From Flavobacteriales bacterium (GTDB lineage: Bacteria; Bacteroidota; Bacteroidia; Flavobacteriales_D; Sanyastnellaceae): 6,091 nucleotides of DNA. The position numbers were made by a program, and so were the translations under genes. Numbering within the stretch: position 1 is the first letter of the stretch; every line of letters starts with the position of its first letter. The notes beneath the pieces were generated by a model, which was not told where the DNA came from, did no database searches, and saw only the letters and a program-made list of their open reading frames with translations. Of this stretch, positions 5,705 to 6,091 are shown in pieces. Location: contig CANGVZ010000141.1 of assembly GCA_947457285.1 (NCBI GenBank), positions 1 to 6,091 on the forward strand, in the 5' to 3' direction.

Positions 5705-6091
5705 ATGACAAAGCTTGTTCGCGAATACCAAGTATATGGACTCACTGCTCTAGATGCTTTTGCTAAAAAGTGGACCTCTGATTTCCCGACACCTGCGATT
5801 TTTGCGGTAGAGGGAACGATGGGGGCCGGCAAGACCACCACCATCAACGCGATTTGTAGAGCGATGGGAATAGGGGAAAGCTCAAGTCCCACATTTAGCC
5901 TCGTAAATGAGTATGAAACAAATAAAAAGGTCAAAGTATATCACTTTGACCTTTATCGTTTGGAATCACTGCGTGAGGCATTGGATATAGGCATCGAAGA
6001 ATATTTGGAAGCCGAAGCCTATTTATTCATCGAATGGCCTGAAATAATCCAATCCATCATGCCACTGCCCCACTATCGCATGGCGATAGAG
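5705..6091 (+). CDS. tsaE: TsaE, tRNA t6A biosynthesis ATPase (3' end outside the window)
   Basis: The frame starts at ATG 5705, one base after the porX stop, and stays open to the last base: 129 residues. TsaE is usually about 135-160 residues, so only the C-terminus is missing. It is the ATPase that works with TsaB and TsaD to make N6-threonylcarbamoyladenosine at position 37 of ANN-decoding tRNAs in the cytoplasm. The Walker A motif is GTMGAGKT at 37-44; most homologues have Asp or Glu where Thr38 stands. SPTFSLVNEY (61-70), YHFDLYRL (79-86) and FIEWPE (108-113) are family signatures. There is no Shine-Dalgarno and no room for a separate promoter, so it is likely translated from the porX transcript. 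The stretch encoding KKVKVYHFDLY contains a perfect 12-bp inverted repeat (5926-5954). Confidence 0.94.
   Translation, partial: MTKLVREYQVYGLTALDAFAKKWTSDFPTPAIFAVEGTMGAGKTTTINAICRAMGIGESSSPTFSLVNEYETNKKVKVYHFDLYRLESLREALDIGIEEYLEAEAYLFIEWPEIIQSIMPLPHYRMAIE
5926..5954. repeat. Perfect 12-bp inverted repeat inside tsaE
   Basis: AAAGGTCAAAGT (5926-5937) and ACTTTGACCTTT (5943-5954) are exact reverse complements with a 5-base loop ATATC. A run of five A residues covers 5924-5928 and TTTAT follows the second base pairs of the 3' arm, giving a terminator-like outline within coding sequence. It lies in the codons for KVYHFDLY, a conserved family motif, which limits how freely the bases could vary. 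The function is unknown. Confidence 0.6.

Noticed and set aside
5671..5934. 87-codon minus-strand ORF over the porX/tsaE junction
   Set aside because: It is antisense to the end of porX and to tsaE, whose Walker A and other motifs are unambiguous on the plus strand.

Overview
The window looks like core chromosome of a Bacteroidota organism (Bacteroidetes). The evidence is a full-length PorX-type regulator (receiver domain plus PglZ domain), a TAnnTTTG promoter -7 element upstream of the HU-like gene, a general lack of Shine-Dalgarno sequences, and an HU-like / RNase G / TsaE gene complement with Bacteroidetes-style sequences. Genus cannot be told from what is visible. I see no mobile elements, CRISPR arrays, tRNA or rRNA.

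Layout. (1) Positions 1-53, minus strand: the first codons of mutY (adenine DNA glycosylase), cut by the window edge and divergent from the next group. (2) 179-1161, plus strand: a tight operon of an HU/IHF-family DNA-binding protein, a membrane-anchored TPR protein overlapping it by 8 bases, and a 31-residue, extremely basic protein that probably binds RNA or the ribosome. (3) 1162-1263: a structured spacer with a strong 16-position hairpin and competing pairings, ending at a TTG start. (4) 1264-2817, plus: RNase G with complete catalytic, 5'-sensor and zinc-link motifs. (5) 2824-4065, minus: an HD-domain phosphohydrolase of the SAMHD1-like type, convergent with RNase G with only 6 bases between stop codons. 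(6) 4147-5703, plus: PorX, the regulator of the type IX secretion system, divergent from the HD gene. (7) 5705-6091, plus: tsaE, starting one base after the porX stop and lacking only its C-terminus.

Functional themes are nucleic-acid housekeeping (MutY, HU, RNase G, TsaE for tRNA t6A modification), a probable translation accessory peptide, and secretion or nucleotide signalling (PorX, with an HD phosphohydrolase next door). No complete undescribed system is evident. The points most worth a second look are the tiny basic ORF, the alternative-pairing leader before RNase G, a perfect 12-bp inverted repeat inside tsaE, and the pairing of PorX with an HD enzyme.
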